NCBI GenBank assembly: GCA_028876395.1
Contig: JAGWRX010000162.1
Coordinates: 1 to 45,044, forward strand
DNA length: 45,044 bases
Source of the DNA: Acidobacteriota bacterium
Lineage (GTDB): Bacteria; Acidobacteriota; Terriglobia; Terriglobales; Acidobacteriaceae
Direction: 5' to 3'
Positions 12,696-21,785 of this stretch are shown one piece after another (positions within the stretch are counted from its first letter, which is position 1; every line of letters begins with the position of its first letter). The translations under genes were made by a program, and so were the position numbers. Under the pieces are notes generated by a model that was not told the DNA's origin, made no database searches, and saw only the letters and a program-made list of their open reading frames with translations.

Positions 12696-14531
12696 CTAAT
12701 CGGACTGGAACAGATGGAGAAGTTCGTGCCCGGCTCTCCGCACGCCCTTGGCCATAGTGCGCAGGATCTTCGTGGGGAACTCTTCCTCGATATTTTTCAA
12801 GCGCACTGAAATTGTTTCAGTGCAACCGCGCCCGTTTCGTAGTTTGCAGGCGAAGTCCAGTCCTGTGGTGTAGTCATTCACCTCCGCGCGCCGTTGACAG
12901 AGTGGATCGTTCCACCAGTTGATCCCGGGCTCGGTGGTGAACGCAAGCTTGTATCCCGCATCGGCTACCGCAGAGCGCACTCGCCGGTCTACACCGCCAA
13001 ACGGATAGGCGAACGTCGTTATCTCAACTCCTATCATGTCTTCAAGACGAAGCTTTGAGTCGTAGACTTCGCCGTGCAACTGTGCATCAGAAACGCCGGG
13101 TAACCATGGATGGGTCATCGTGTGCGAACCGAACTCAACGCCGTATTTCTGCATCTCGCGAATCTGTGCGAGCGTAAGCAGGTTGCGCGCGCGCAGGCCG
13201 CTCTGCTGATCCCACACGTTGGAAGATGCAATGTGGTCGGCGACAAGAAAGATGACCGGCGTGTAGCCATGCTCGATGACAAGCGGTAGCAACTCCTCAT
13301 AAAGATCGTCGTATCCATCGTCAAACGTAAGGAGCACCTGCTTTTCTGAAACATCATCCTCGAGCCACTGTGTCGTTGTTGCCGTTGTGTATCCGGCCGC
13401 GCGAAAGTACCGCATCAACCCGCGGAACCTGCGCGGCGATACATAATATCTGCTTTCATCATCCGACCGAGGATCAGAGATACTGTGCAGCATTACAGCG
13501 CATTTGGAGTGCCCAGCCACGCTCTTCAGGCGTGGCAGTGTGCAGCCGGCGGCCTTGGCGCCGCACCAATACTCCGCTGCCTGTGCCGTTCTGGCCCACA
13601 CACCAAAAAAAAGATGCGACTGTGTCCGGTTGGCGGCTTTTCCAAGCTGGTGTGAAAGTGAGCGCAGAGGGCCGGCAAGGTGCCACGCTGCTCTTGCGGC
13701 ACACCGGTTCATGAAATAACCGTGAAACATCGAGACCAGCTTCTGAGTCTGGGCGTTTCGCTGCTTCAGCTCAAACACTCGATAGACATCCAGGGCCCCT
13801 TTGTGACGATAGGAATTGACGTAGTAGTTCGTCCAGTCCTTGGTGTTCATGTGTATCAGCTGAGCGCGGGGCTCAAAAATGAAGTAGAACCCGGCTAAAT
13901 GCAGTCGCTGTCCCAGTTCCATCTCCTCATCCGAAGCGCGGAAATATTCGTTGAAACCGCCTTCATTCAAGAAAAAAATGCGACCGACGGAGCAATTCAG
14001 CCCGCACCACAATCCCCTCTCAATATCATCCCCAATGGATTCCGCACCCGACGCCTGGAGTGCTTCTGTCGATTCATCGAATATTCTGTTCCTCGCATCC
14101 TGCAGGCAGCGGTTTAGATAGGAAGTGAGCAGCCTGTCGGGATCCTCGGTAATCCTGCCGCACACCACGACCCGGCGGTGCGCACCAGCGGACAGGTGGT
14201 GGTGCATGTGTGCGTTGACGAGTTCCTGATCTGCCACAATATCGTCATCCATAAACAGGACTACATCTCCGGCTGCTTCGCGGGCTCCTGTGTTACGAGC
14301 CGCGGCTAAACCTCGATTATCAGGATGAAAAACCCATCTGACAGGGTGGCCTCCCTTGAAGTCTTCAGAGAGCGCGCGCACATCATGATCTTCGCCATCA
14401 CAGACAACGATGGTTTCGATGTTCGGATAGGTCTGCCGCATCAGCGATTCGAGAGTATTTCTGAGGGCAGCCGGCCTTCGCCAGGTTGTGACGACCACAG
14501 TGCAAAGCAAGCTTGTTGCAGATTGGCTCAT
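12696..14531 (-). CDS. GT2 glycosyltransferase fused to NodB polysaccharide deacetylase domain
   Basis: The 611-residue protein joins two enzymes. Residues about 10-260 are a GT-A family 2 glycosyltransferase: CTVVVTTWRRP at the start, DNRGLAAARN at 71-80, the DxD site DDD at 95-97, and DEEMELGQRL at 201-210. Residues about 345-570 are a NodB-type deacetylase: TFDDGY at 402-407 supplies the metal Asp pair, H470 and H474 (SHTMTHP) complete the metal site, and FAYPFGG is motif 3. A linker of about 80 residues separates them. An in-frame ATG far upstream (14903) lies inside the flippase gene and is rejected; MSQSAT at 14531 follows the flippase stop by 11 bases. It is probably cytoplasmic and transfers a sugar, then removes an acetyl group or the reverse; acceptor unknown. 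It is the last gene of the minus-strand set. Confidence 0.85.
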   Translation of the reverse strand: MSQSATSLLCTVVVTTWRRPAALRNTLESLMRQTYPNIETIVVCDGEDHDVRALSEDFKGGHPVRWVFHPDNRGLAAARNTGAREAAGDVVLFMDDDIVADQELVNAHMHHHLSAGAHRRVVVCGRITEDPDRLLTSYLNRCLQDARNRIFDESTEALQASGAESIGDDIERGLWCGLNCSVGRIFFLNEGGFNEYFRASDEEMELGQRLHLAGFYFIFEPRAQLIHMNTKDWTNYYVNSYRHKGALDVYRVFELKQRNAQTQKLVSMFHGYFMNRCAARAAWHLAGPLRSLSHQLGKAANRTQSHLFFGVWARTAQAAEYWCGAKAAGCTLPRLKSVAGHSKCAVMLHSISDPRSDDESRYYVSPRRFRGLMRYFRAAGYTTATTTQWLEDDVSEKQVLLTFDDGYDDLYEELLPLVIEHGYTPVIFLVADHIASSNVWDQQSGLRARNLLTLAQIREMQKYGVEFGSHTMTHPWLPGVSDAQLHGEVYDSKLRLEDMIGVEITTFAYPFGGVDRRVRSAVADAGYKLAFTTEPGINWWNDPLCQRRAEVNDYTTGLDFACKLRNGRGCTETISVRLKNIEEEFPTKILRTMAKGVRRAGHELLHLFQSD

Positions 14532-14542
14532 TTCTTCTGCTT

Positions 14543-16072
14543 TCAAGCGATAATCTCCGTTTGACCCCGATATAAGGGAAGCGCCGTACGAATACCCCAA
14601 ACGCCCAGGTAGATGCAGCCGCTGAGCAACGCGGTCATCACGATCAAGGAAGGGGGCAAGTGCGAGGAGATGCTCCAGATGATGAGCGACTCTGCGAATA
14701 GAACAACCAGCGGCCAACTCAAACCGTCCATTACGAACCTCAGCAAATTCCGTGGCGTGATTTGGGAAAACGCGCAGGCCGCCCGTGTAAGCCAGCCGAA
14801 GTTGATTAACAATTGAGCGGTCATCATCCCTGCCGCCAGGCCGGAGGCCCCAAACCGGTGTATCAGTGGCAAGGCAATTACAATGCTTAAGATGTATTCC
14901 CATAACGTAATCTTTGTCGCCTTCTTAACCTCGCCGCATGCATACAGAAGTTGATTGGAAGAATAACCTGCGGCGTGTGAAATAGTGCCAAGAAGCAGAT
15001 ACTGCATCACCATTGCTGCATCCGCATATTGGCTCTCCGCCCATACCTCGATTAAAGGCTGCGCAGCAACGCTGCCGAGCACAACGAAGGGCAGAACGGC
15101 CCCGAACAGAAACTTCTGGGTCATCAGATAAGTCCGTTGAAGGCTGGCGAGATCACCTTCTGCAGATGATCGTGATAGGAAGGGTAAGGCGACGTTAGCC
15201 CCTTTGTCGATCATATTCCACAGTTGATCCGGCAGCTTGTTTGCCAAGCCGAAAATGGCCGCCTCTCTCATCGAGGCGAGTGATCCAAGAAGGGTCCAGG
15301 CCAGTAGATCAAACAAAAATACGCCGAGATTATTGAGGAATGCCCATTTACTGAGTCCGATCAGAGGTATAAGAAGGCTTCGGTTGAATTGTCGAAGGCT
15401 GAGGCGAGCCTGCGGCACACTGTTCGGGAGCCCGACTGCGAGAAGAAGCAGCCGTAGCGCCGAAGACACGAGTTGAACCACCGCGAGAGCCACAATACCG
15501 TAACCAGCTGCAAGCGCAGAAACGGAAAGTGCAATCTGGATCGTCGAAGTCAGAACTTGTATTTGATTGACGCGATCGAAACGGTGCCAGGCTTGATAGG
15601 CTTGCTCCAGCGCAATGCCGGGAAGAGTGACCTGCACGACTAATGCCGCAACAATGCAAATAATTGACGCCTCATGCGCGTTGGCAGAAGGAATGTTGAA
15701 TGGCCCTGGAAGGATCGCTGCAAAGATGACAGAGAAGAATACACCTACTGTTCCCAATGCGGCTAGTGCAAGGAACACTGTGCTGATCAGTTCGTTGAGG
15801 TGGTTGCTATCAGGCTGCGACGCTCTTTCAACATAGGCCTGAACCAGGATGCTCGACAGTCCAAAATCCAGGAAGCATAGACTTGCAGACAGCGACGTGA
15901 TGAACATGAACAGGCCGTATTCCACGACCGACACATGCCTGACAATATAGGCTGTAAGAGCTAAGTTGATTCCTACCCTGTATACATATCCAATGTAGTT
16001 CCAGGCAATATTGTGCACCGCGCTTCGATGGGCTACTTTTGCGCCGCCGGTCATTTTCAGAAAATTATGCAT
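14543..16072 (-). CDS. flippase of the polysaccharide (MOP/Wzx-like) family
   Basis: A 509-residue, highly hydrophobic membrane protein with about 12-14 predicted helices. The N-terminus (MHNFLKMTGGAKVAHRSAVH, then NIAWNYIGYVYRVGINLALT) and EYGLFMFITSLSASLCFLDFGL match the oligosaccharide-flippase/polysaccharide-biosynthesis protein family, where the first helix pair carries a G-x-x-x-F(L)-x-F-x-D-x-G-L motif. It would move lipid-linked glycans from the cytoplasmic to the outer face of the inner membrane. Length is typical (about 480-520). It lies 52 bases downstream of the broken GT2 gene and 11 bases before the GT2-NodB gene, in one transcription unit. It is the only flippase of the locus, which suggests a lipid-linked repeat-unit pathway. 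Substrate unknown. Confidence 0.85.
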   Translation of the reverse strand: MHNFLKMTGGAKVAHRSAVHNIAWNYIGYVYRVGINLALTAYIVRHVSVVEYGLFMFITSLSASLCFLDFGLSSILVQAYVERASQPDSNHLNELISTVFLALAALGTVGVFFSVIFAAILPGPFNIPSANAHEASIICIVAALVVQVTLPGIALEQAYQAWHRFDRVNQIQVLTSTIQIALSVSALAAGYGIVALAVVQLVSSALRLLLLAVGLPNSVPQARLSLRQFNRSLLIPLIGLSKWAFLNNLGVFLFDLLAWTLLGSLASMREAAIFGLANKLPDQLWNMIDKGANVALPFLSRSSAEGDLASLQRTYLMTQKFLFGAVLPFVVLGSVAAQPLIEVWAESQYADAAMVMQYLLLGTISHAAGYSSNQLLYACGEVKKATKITLWEYILSIVIALPLIHRFGASGLAAGMMTAQLLINFGWLTRAACAFSQITPRNLLRFVMDGLSWPLVVLFAESLIIWSISSHLPPSLIVMTALLSGCIYLGVWGIRTALPLYRGQTEIIA

Positions 16073-16124
16073 ACGCGGATCTCACTGCTTGTGAGGGAGG
16101 AGAATGAGTGAAAGTCGAGCGGAG

Positions 16125-17050
16125 TTATCCATTGGGCGAGGTCGAGCTTGAAAATCTGTTTGCAATGCGCCTGACGATTCGCGTCAACGATGGCGATAGC
16201 GGAAGATCATATACCCAGGCCTCCTTCCGAACCGCTCTCCATATATCTCGATCGGCAATGCCGTGACTTTGCAGGTACTGTATCATCCATTGAAAATAAA
16301 ACTTTCGCGCGGACTCCTCGATGCTTTTGCCCTTCGCGCGGTGCCACATGGAAGAGGCATGACAGCGGTATCGATCCAGACAGCTGTCGCTGACAAACAC
16401 GGATACAGAAAGATAAATTTTTGCGAGAAATGCGATGTCTTCAAATAGCTGAAAAGTCGAAGGGTTGAAGCATTCGTCGAATCCGCCAACGCGATCGAAG
16501 GCGCTGCGTCTTATCAGGAAACTTTGTATGCACGGAGCACCAAAGCTGCCAAGAGGATAACTCGAAGTGAGAAGGGTGGGCGGCGAGTACAATTTTCCTC
16601 CAGGGGCCAGGGGCGGAATATGGTTTGCCTCTCGTGGGCTCGCGTCAGTGTCCCAATCGTACCAATATTCAGTGGACCCGAAAATCATGCCCGACTCGGG
16701 ATGAGCGCTCATCGATGCAAGCTGATGTTCCAGCTTTTGGGGCAGCAGGACGTCGTCAGAGTCGAGAAACGCGAGATATTCACCATAACTGGAGCGGGCC
16801 CCGAGATTGCGTGCGCATTTACACCGCAATTGCGATGTCCCGGATGTTCCAGATATCAGATTTGCCCGTTTGACTCTGCCGCGTACCTGCGGGCGATTTC
16901 GGTGCTGCCGTCGGTGGCGCCATCGTCGACGAGGAGTAGTTCCCAATGTGCGTACGTCTGGGCAAGAACGCTGTCGATAGCTTCTGCGAGGAAGCGTTCA
17001 CTGTTATAGAACGGAATGGATATGGAAACCAGCCCCTCGATCTCACACAT
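16125..17050 (-). pseudogene. GT2 glycosyltransferase broken by a nonsense codon and a one-base deletion
   Basis: The start at 17050 reads MCEIEGLVSISIPFYNSERF and LLLVDDGATDGSTEIARRYA, a normal family 2 glycosyltransferase N-terminus. After GQI an in-frame TGA stands where CGA (Arg of a RYLEHPGH motif) is expected. Reading through gives RYLEHPGHRNCGVNA; a base is then missing, GCG CAC instead of GCn GCA C, just where the family has the ARN motif. In the other frame the protein resumes as ARNLGARSSYGEYLAFLDSD, with DSD as the metal site, and continues to 16125 with PLGSFGAPCIQSFLIRRSAF and FELAKI-type C-terminal features. Two independent lesions in one short stretch make a sequencing error less likely than a true pseudogene. 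Intact, it would be about 308 residues. Confidence 0.75.
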
Positions 17051-17053
17051 GAT

Positions 17054-17839
17054 CTAAGTCGCGACTTGCTTCGTTGCTTTGGCTCCGATGATGACTTCGA
17101 AATCGGGGTCGTTAAATTCGAGTTCCTGCCGGGTTAGTTCCTCCTGAACGGGCCCGTGCAGAAAGGCGGTTGCTGTCATCACGTTTCCGTAGGTCTTGAC
17201 GCTTACGTTTGAATCGTCAAATACCTGTGAGAACACATGCCGCGCGGATCGCGCGGTAAAACGCCACCAATCGGCTCCTTCGCCTGCGATAAGGCCGCCG
17301 CGAACAACCGGGCTTATGCCCGGCACCGTGACGAGCAAAACGCCAGAGGGCTTCAGCATCTTATAAAGAGAACGCAGTGCCGACGGGTAGTCGCGGATGA
17401 GTAAGAGCGTCTGGGTAAAGATGATGCAGTCGAAGGCATTCCCTGGAGCCGAGGCTGTCTGGGTCAGATCGATGCTGATCGTGCGGTTCTCATTGCCCTG
17501 ATTGATATCGAGAATATCGGAGTGCGTAACACGACTCTGGCCAAACATTCTGGTATATTCATCGCTCTGGATCTCTGCGACATTTCCGCGGATCGATTCC
17601 CCGCACGATGCAAGAAACGCTTCGATGTAGAATCGGTCAATATACTTTCCGCGCCGGCCGCCAAACTCTGAACGATATGGACGCAGCCTGCGCAGAACAG
17701 ACCAGTCAGTCACGCGATCAAGAACAAGCATGCGCCGCTCGGCCGCCTGGCGCTGACTCCGAAGGAGCGCGCGCAATGGCTTGGGAACCAGATACTTCAA
17801 CGATCTCAAGACATCCCTCGCGAGGAGAACGATCTTCAT
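17054..17839 (-). CDS. class I SAM-dependent methyltransferase, glycan-locus type
   Basis: The 261-residue protein resembles methyltransferases found beside glycosyltransferases. Landmarks are the start of the fold at YIDRFYIEAFLASCGESIRG, RVTHSDILDINQGNENRTIS (acidic loop after strand 2), DCIIFTQTLLLIRDYPSALR (motif post II) and YKMLKPSGVLLVTVPGISPV (strand 5 area). SAM motif I, usually GxVLEIGD, is here GNVAEIQSDEY: the second glycine is replaced by Gln, so SAM binding may be altered. It stands 4 bases before the broken GT2 gene and is the first gene of the minus-strand operon. No good ribosome site is visible before 17839; M36 (17734) is an alternative start. It probably modifies a sugar or lipid-linked glycan, but no substrate is known. 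Confidence 0.75.
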   Translation of the reverse strand: MKIVLLARDVLRSLKYLVPKPLRALLRSQRQAAERRMLVLDRVTDWSVLRRLRPYRSEFGGRRGKYIDRFYIEAFLASCGESIRGNVAEIQSDEYTRMFGQSRVTHSDILDINQGNENRTISIDLTQTASAPGNAFDCIIFTQTLLLIRDYPSALRSLYKMLKPSGVLLVTVPGISPVVRGGLIAGEGADWWRFTARSARHVFSQVFDDSNVSVKTYGNVMTATAFLHGPVQEELTRQELEFNDPDFEVIIGAKATKQVAT

Positions 17840-17990
17840 GGGGCAATATGCAGATGCAACATGTGTGGATAGCTGCCCATCCGGGGCGGATTATCACGAT
17901 AGTACCATCTCACCCAACGCGCGATTAAGGCTTCCGAAGGATTAGAATCATGAGCGCTGGAAGTGAATTCTGACGGACCGAAGGGATCAG
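17840..17990. promoter_or_regulatory. divergent intergenic region of the polysaccharide locus
   Basis: This 151-base region separates the minus-strand operon from the plus-strand GT2 gene and must hold both start signals. No clear -35/-10 pair or long dyad is seen. A GAAGGGATCAG ribosome site precedes the plus gene. Promoter assignment is by position only. Confidence 0.35.
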
Positions 17991-18965
17991 ATGGACATTT
18001 CGGTCATTATTCCTACGTTTAACCGGCGGGAGATCGTAAGACGCACCGTAGAGACGCTCATTGCTCAGACGCTTCCTGCTGACCGATATGAACTCATCGT
18101 AGTCATCGACGGTTCAACGGATGGCACGGCGGCAATGCTTCGTGCTCTCCGGCCTGCCTGTCGGCTCCGCGTGATTGAGCAGGAAAACCGAGGGTTGGCT
18201 GGGGCGCGCAATAGCGGATTCCGCGCGGCTGAGACGGGTCTGGTTCTTTTTCTCGACGACGATATGCTCTGTGCTCCAGGACTGATTGCGGCTCATGTGG
18301 CCGCACACGGAACTGTAGACCGCATGGTTGGATTCGGTGCCATTTTCTTGAGTCCAGACAGTCCGCCCAGCCTGGCAGTTGAGTGCTTTCATCGCGAAAT
18401 CGGCGCGTTCTATTTGCAGCAGATGCAGTCCGCCAGCACGAGTTGGCAGGAGATTGAATGTGTCTTCAGCAACACGTCGCTGCCGCGCAGTGTGCTCATC
18501 GAGGCGGATGGTTTTGACGAGGCGTTCAGGATGCGCGAGGACCTGGAGTTGGGCGTGCGTCTCTGCAATGCAGGGGTGAAGGCGCGGTATATCGACAGCG
18601 CCGTCGCGTATCAATACTACGAAAAGAGCGCTGCCGACTTGATCCGCGATGCTCAAGCGTTTGCGGCAGCGGATGTAATGTTTGCGCGCAGATACCCTGA
18701 CGCGCCGATGCAGGGGCAGTGGAGCCGGTACGCAGCGGAGCCAGCCTGGAAGCGAAGTGTGTACACGATTGCCGCGCTGTCTCCAGCCGTCATGGATTAT
18801 GTTCTGGCTCCCGTTTGCGGCCTGGGAGAGCGCTTCTTCGCCGTATCCAGGCTGCGCAACGCAGGGGTCCGCGCATTGCAGATGCGGCGAAGGATACATT
18901 GGCTCCACGAGGTGATGCAGCTAGGCATGCCTTCTTCAGGACCGGCAAAAGGGAAGGTCAGGTAA
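17991..18965 (+). CDS. family 2 glycosyltransferase
   Basis: A 324-residue GT-A glycosyltransferase. It opens with ISVIIPTFNRREIVRRTVET, the first strand and nucleotide-sugar loop; ENRGLAGARN lies at 65-74; the metal-binding DDD is at 89-91 (LFLDDDML); and REDLELGVRL carries the base of the ED motif near residue 180. The C-terminus (about 240-324) has amphipathic helices and a hydrophobic PAVMDYVLAPVCGL segment that may associate with the membrane. AAGGGATCAG precedes the ATG. It is divergent from the minus-strand operon and convergent with the next GT2 gene, 30 bases away. Sugar and acceptor cannot be predicted. Confidence 0.85.
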   Translation: MDISVIIPTFNRREIVRRTVETLIAQTLPADRYELIVVIDGSTDGTAAMLRALRPACRLRVIEQENRGLAGARNSGFRAAETGLVLFLDDDMLCAPGLIAAHVAAHGTVDRMVGFGAIFLSPDSPPSLAVECFHREIGAFYLQQMQSASTSWQEIECVFSNTSLPRSVLIEADGFDEAFRMREDLELGVRLCNAGVKARYIDSAVAYQYYEKSAADLIRDAQAFAAADVMFARRYPDAPMQGQWSRYAAEPAWKRSVYTIAALSPAVMDYVLAPVCGLGERFFAVSRLRNAGVRALQMRRRIHWLHEVMQLGMPSSGPAKGKVR

Positions 18966-18995
18966 GTTCGGGGAGGGTTCCTGGTCATTGCGGTT

Positions 18996-19925
18996 TCAGT
19001 CGCGAGGTTTTGGCGTGCGCAGAAAGAGAAGGATTCCGGCCATTGCTGCTTGCAGGCGTGTGCGCCAACTGCTGCTGATGATGTCGCCAGCCTCCTGGGG
19101 AATGCGAGGCCAGGGCAGGGGCCGCCGCCGCAGGCGCCTGAGAAGAAATCGAATGAGGTCGAGACGGTGGCCGGGGAACTCCGAAAAAAGCAAGAGCCAA
19201 TAGGCGATGGAACACTTGGCCTCCTGTGCAATATTCCGCGGCTTCAATCGATGGACGACGATTGCCTTGTGAACGTGGACTGCGCTGTAGCCGCGCGCTA
19301 TCAGGGAAGCGAAGGCATAGCTTTCCTCGCCAATCCTGAATGGCGCGCCTCGCCCCAGTCGCTCATCAAAGATTTTTAAGCCTGCGCAGGCGGATTTCCG
19401 CAGCGCCATGTTGGCGCCGATGCCAAGGCCGCCAAAGGTCGCGATTTCAAACCAGTGCAGGTCCCGATTGCAGAGACGGCGTGGCGGCTCGTGGCTCCTG
19501 TTGGCTCCGGCAGACTCCGGAGGCACGGTTTCGCCAGTGACAGCTGCGACACTGGGATCTGTGAACGGTTCAATAAGATCTTCGAGCCAATGCCCCGTGG
19601 GTACCGCGTCATCGTCCACATAGACGACAATCTCGTGTCTGCTTTCGGCCATGCCCAGATTGCGTGCCCGGCTGAGGCCCTCAACGGACGCAACCACATA
19701 GCGCGCGCCAACCTCCCGCGCCGCGCGTTCCGTCTCGCGGTCTCCTGCGGTGTTATCGACCACAAGCACTTCGTCCGGAGGGCGATGCAATGTAGAGATG
19801 GCCTTTAGACACCTCCGCAGATCGTCAGGACGGTGGCGGGTGCAGATGACAACGCTGGCAGCCAGCCCGGAATCCTTCTTGACGGGAGGCGGACTTGATG
19901 CAGAACGGCTCGCCGGAGAGTTCAA
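18996..19925 (-). CDS. family 2 glycosyltransferase
   Basis: A 309-residue GT-A enzyme. After a Ser/Pro-rich start of about 20 residues comes ASVVICTRHRPDDLRRCLKA, then EVLVVDNTAG at 52-61 and GLSRARNLGM; the metal site is DDD at 104-106 (VVYVDDDAVP). IGANMALRKSA and FRIGEESYAF are the later acceptor-site motifs. Differences from the neighbour at 17991 (different opening CTRHRPDDL, short linker, no GLAGARN) show it is a different subfamily, closer to rhamnosyl or mycofactocin-type GT2 enzymes, though no substrate should be assumed. It converges with the preceding gene across a 30-base gap. No ribosome site of note is visible. Confidence 0.83.
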   Translation of the reverse strand: MNSPASRSASSPPPVKKDSGLAASVVICTRHRPDDLRRCLKAISTLHRPPDEVLVVDNTAGDRETERAAREVGARYVVASVEGLSRARNLGMAESRHEIVVYVDDDAVPTGHWLEDLIEPFTDPSVAAVTGETVPPESAGANRSHEPPRRLCNRDLHWFEIATFGGLGIGANMALRKSACAGLKIFDERLGRGAPFRIGEESYAFASLIARGYSAVHVHKAIVVHRLKPRNIAQEAKCSIAYWLLLFSEFPGHRLDLIRFLLRRLRRRPLPWPRIPQEAGDIISSSWRTRLQAAMAGILLFLRTPKPRD

Positions 19926-20253
19926 TCAATGAACCTCAAGTTCAAATCGACATATGCGCTCGCGCATGGATTTGCCGCGCGCAATAACATCTGTCCGCGG
20001 CAGACCAGCAGCGCATGCGCTCAGCCCTGAAAGCAACGCAAGTATAGCAAAGCATATTGTGGAGGGATAGGAGGTCTTCTTGGCTGCTGCCCGGCTGTGG
20101 TCTGCGCGACACGCGCTACCAGCCGGCTAAAACACGAACTCCTCTCAGGGCTGAGAGGAGTTCGCGCCTGCCAGACGTGCTGGCCAGCTTGCCTGAAGTG
20201 ACACGCACGCACCCGGAAAGCGGGGCCGAAGGCGATGCGGTCTTCGGGCAGCC
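19926..20253. other. 328-base gap between GT2 and lipoprotein genes
   Basis: No gene is supported. It holds the start region of the minus-strand GT2 gene and the long hairpin at 20135-20164 described separately. Confidence 0.5.
20125..20164 (-). terminator. strong hairpin downstream of DUF4382 lipoprotein gene
   Basis: CGAACTCCTCTCA (20135-20147) pairs perfectly, 13 bp, with 20152-20164 across a 4-base loop. On the minus strand it is followed by TGTTTTAGCC, a short T-rich run. It lies about 90 bases beyond the stop of the minus-strand lipoprotein gene, so it fits an intrinsic terminator. The gap from the stop and the short T-tract leave room for another role. Confidence 0.6.
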
Positions 20254-21702
20254 TTAGCTTGCGGCAATCGTGGAAGCGATGAGCTTCCATTTCCCGCCAT
20301 CGTAAAACAGCAGTCCGTGAACACGCAGGGTTGCTGCTGCAGGAATTGCTGTATCGTTTTCCACGTTGGTTCCAGTCAACTGATAAACCTCAATCTGGGT
20401 GGCCCCGGTCAGAGTTGTGAAGGCGCACTCCGGCATGAGGGTTAACGTAAACGTGCTCGAAGCGCCCGGGGTGATATCCACGTCGGTCGTTCCACGGAAG
20501 CCCTGTTCTCTCAAGCGGACGGTCGAAGCGGTGATGGTCCCACAGCTGGTGGTGCAGGGACTGATTGCGGTGACCGCGCTGTCACTGAAAGGCAGGACGC
20601 TTTGGCCAACATAAATATTGCTGGCATCCAAGACTGGAGTGAAGTCGAGCCCGGCAAGACTGACCCGGTCGGTGTCAATCTCATAGGTGGTGGTGTCTGT
20701 GAGCTTCACGGTGACTGTCTTCGTCAGATAGTCAGTCAGAACGCTGGCCCCAGCCCCATTCTGCATCACGACAGTGAATTCGGTCGTTGGTTTGTCCACC
20801 GGGGGCGTGAGGGTCGTAACGATGCCGCCGCCCATGGCGCCGCCAGCGCTCATGGTCGCTCTCACCTGTTTGGCCAGAAAGGTTCCGTCAGACTGGAGAA
20901 CCGCAGTGACCATAACGCCCATGTCCTTCCCGAGCTGCGACATCTGGGTGATTCTTCCTCGGAATTGCGTTTCATTGCTGATCTGGAAGGTAAAAGTGTG
21001 CGCAGCCTCATGCTGTGTAATGCTGAACGAGCTTCCGTTGACCGCGCTCACAATACCCATCATCTGGTACATGCCACCGTAGCGCGCGTTGACGCTGCCG
21101 CCATTGCCATTGCTGCCTTTCATCATTTCATTGGAAAACTTGAACTGTGGCCTGAACTGGAAGGCGCCGGAGTTGTCCTGGGTGAGTGACTTCTCCAGAT
21201 CAAGATCAAAGTTGAATGCAAGTGGCGTAGTTCCCAAACTCACGCTGGAACTGAATGGGACGGAAACGGAGAACGGCCCCGTGATCGTCTTCTCCACCAG
21301 TGTTTTGGTTTTGGCGTCAAGGTAAGCGAACTTGCAGGATGCAATGCTGAACGACGCACCTGTATACGTTCCCTGGGCGGCGTTGATGAGCGCAACCGGC
21401 TCCATCGTTCCCAGTCGATGGATCATCTCGATGGGTGCGTTACCCGTGACGGTCGCGTACCCACCGCCAGCGCTCGTGAGCGACATGGACGAAACGTTCA
21501 TTGAGAAGGCCAACAGCCAGTCAGCGGGTTCATCGCCCATGTTTACCTGCACGACCGTGCCGGTCGCGGGCGGAGGGGAAACGGTGGAGCTATCCCCTCC
21601 GCAGCCCGCCAGGAGTGCCAGAAGGGCGGAACCCACAGCCATCGCGAGCCCATGCGGTGATCGGGAACCTGACAGATTTAGGTATGAAGTTAGGGTCTTC
21701 AT
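20254..21702 (-). CDS. DUF4382/DUF5666-type lipoprotein
   Basis: A 482-residue lipoprotein. The lipobox LLAGC ends at C34 after a hydrophobic stretch, so the protein is tethered to the inner or outer membrane. Residues about 45-190 fit DUF4382 (VQVNMGDEPADWLLAFSMNV near the start, ALINAAQGTYTGASFSIASC in the middle). Later parts repeat a beta-strand pattern: GIVSAVNGSSFSITQHEAAH with FQISNETQFRG resembles DUF5666-type modules. The C-terminus ends HGLLFYDGGKWKLIASTIAA. It lies 103 bases after the IPT-repeat gene, same strand, with a GGAAAGGAG ribosome site; the two may be co-transcribed. Such proteins are common in Acidobacteriota but have no proven function; carbohydrate or cell-surface binding is a guess. 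Confidence 0.8.
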   Translation of the reverse strand: MKTLTSYLNLSGSRSPHGLAMAVGSALLALLAGCGGDSSTVSPPPATGTVVQVNMGDEPADWLLAFSMNVSSMSLTSAGGGYATVTGNAPIEMIHRLGTMEPVALINAAQGTYTGASFSIASCKFAYLDAKTKTLVEKTITGPFSVSVPFSSSVSLGTTPLAFNFDLDLEKSLTQDNSGAFQFRPQFKFSNEMMKGSNGNGGSVNARYGGMYQMMGIVSAVNGSSFSITQHEAAHTFTFQISNETQFRGRITQMSQLGKDMGVMVTAVLQSDGTFLAKQVRATMSAGGAMGGGIVTTLTPPVDKPTTEFTVVMQNGAGASVLTDYLTKTVTVKLTDTTTYEIDTDRVSLAGLDFTPVLDASNIYVGQSVLPFSDSAVTAISPCTTSCGTITASTVRLREQGFRGTTDVDITPGASSTFTLTLMPECAFTTLTGATQIEVYQLTGTNVENDTAIPAAATLRVHGLLFYDGGKWKLIASTIAAS

Positions 21703-21785
21703 TTGATGCTCCTTTCCGCGTGCAAACGTTGCGTTGTCTGGCTCAGGGAAACTACGTTTTTCAAAGCCAGAGGTGATGTGGCGCA

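Noticed and set aside
14532..14903. 124-residue N-terminal extension of the GT2-NodB protein
   Set aside because: It overlaps the flippase gene, has no GT homology and starts without a ribosome site.
20602..21189. 195-codon plus-strand frame inside the DUF4382 gene
   Set aside because: Shadow frame; no ribosome site or homology.
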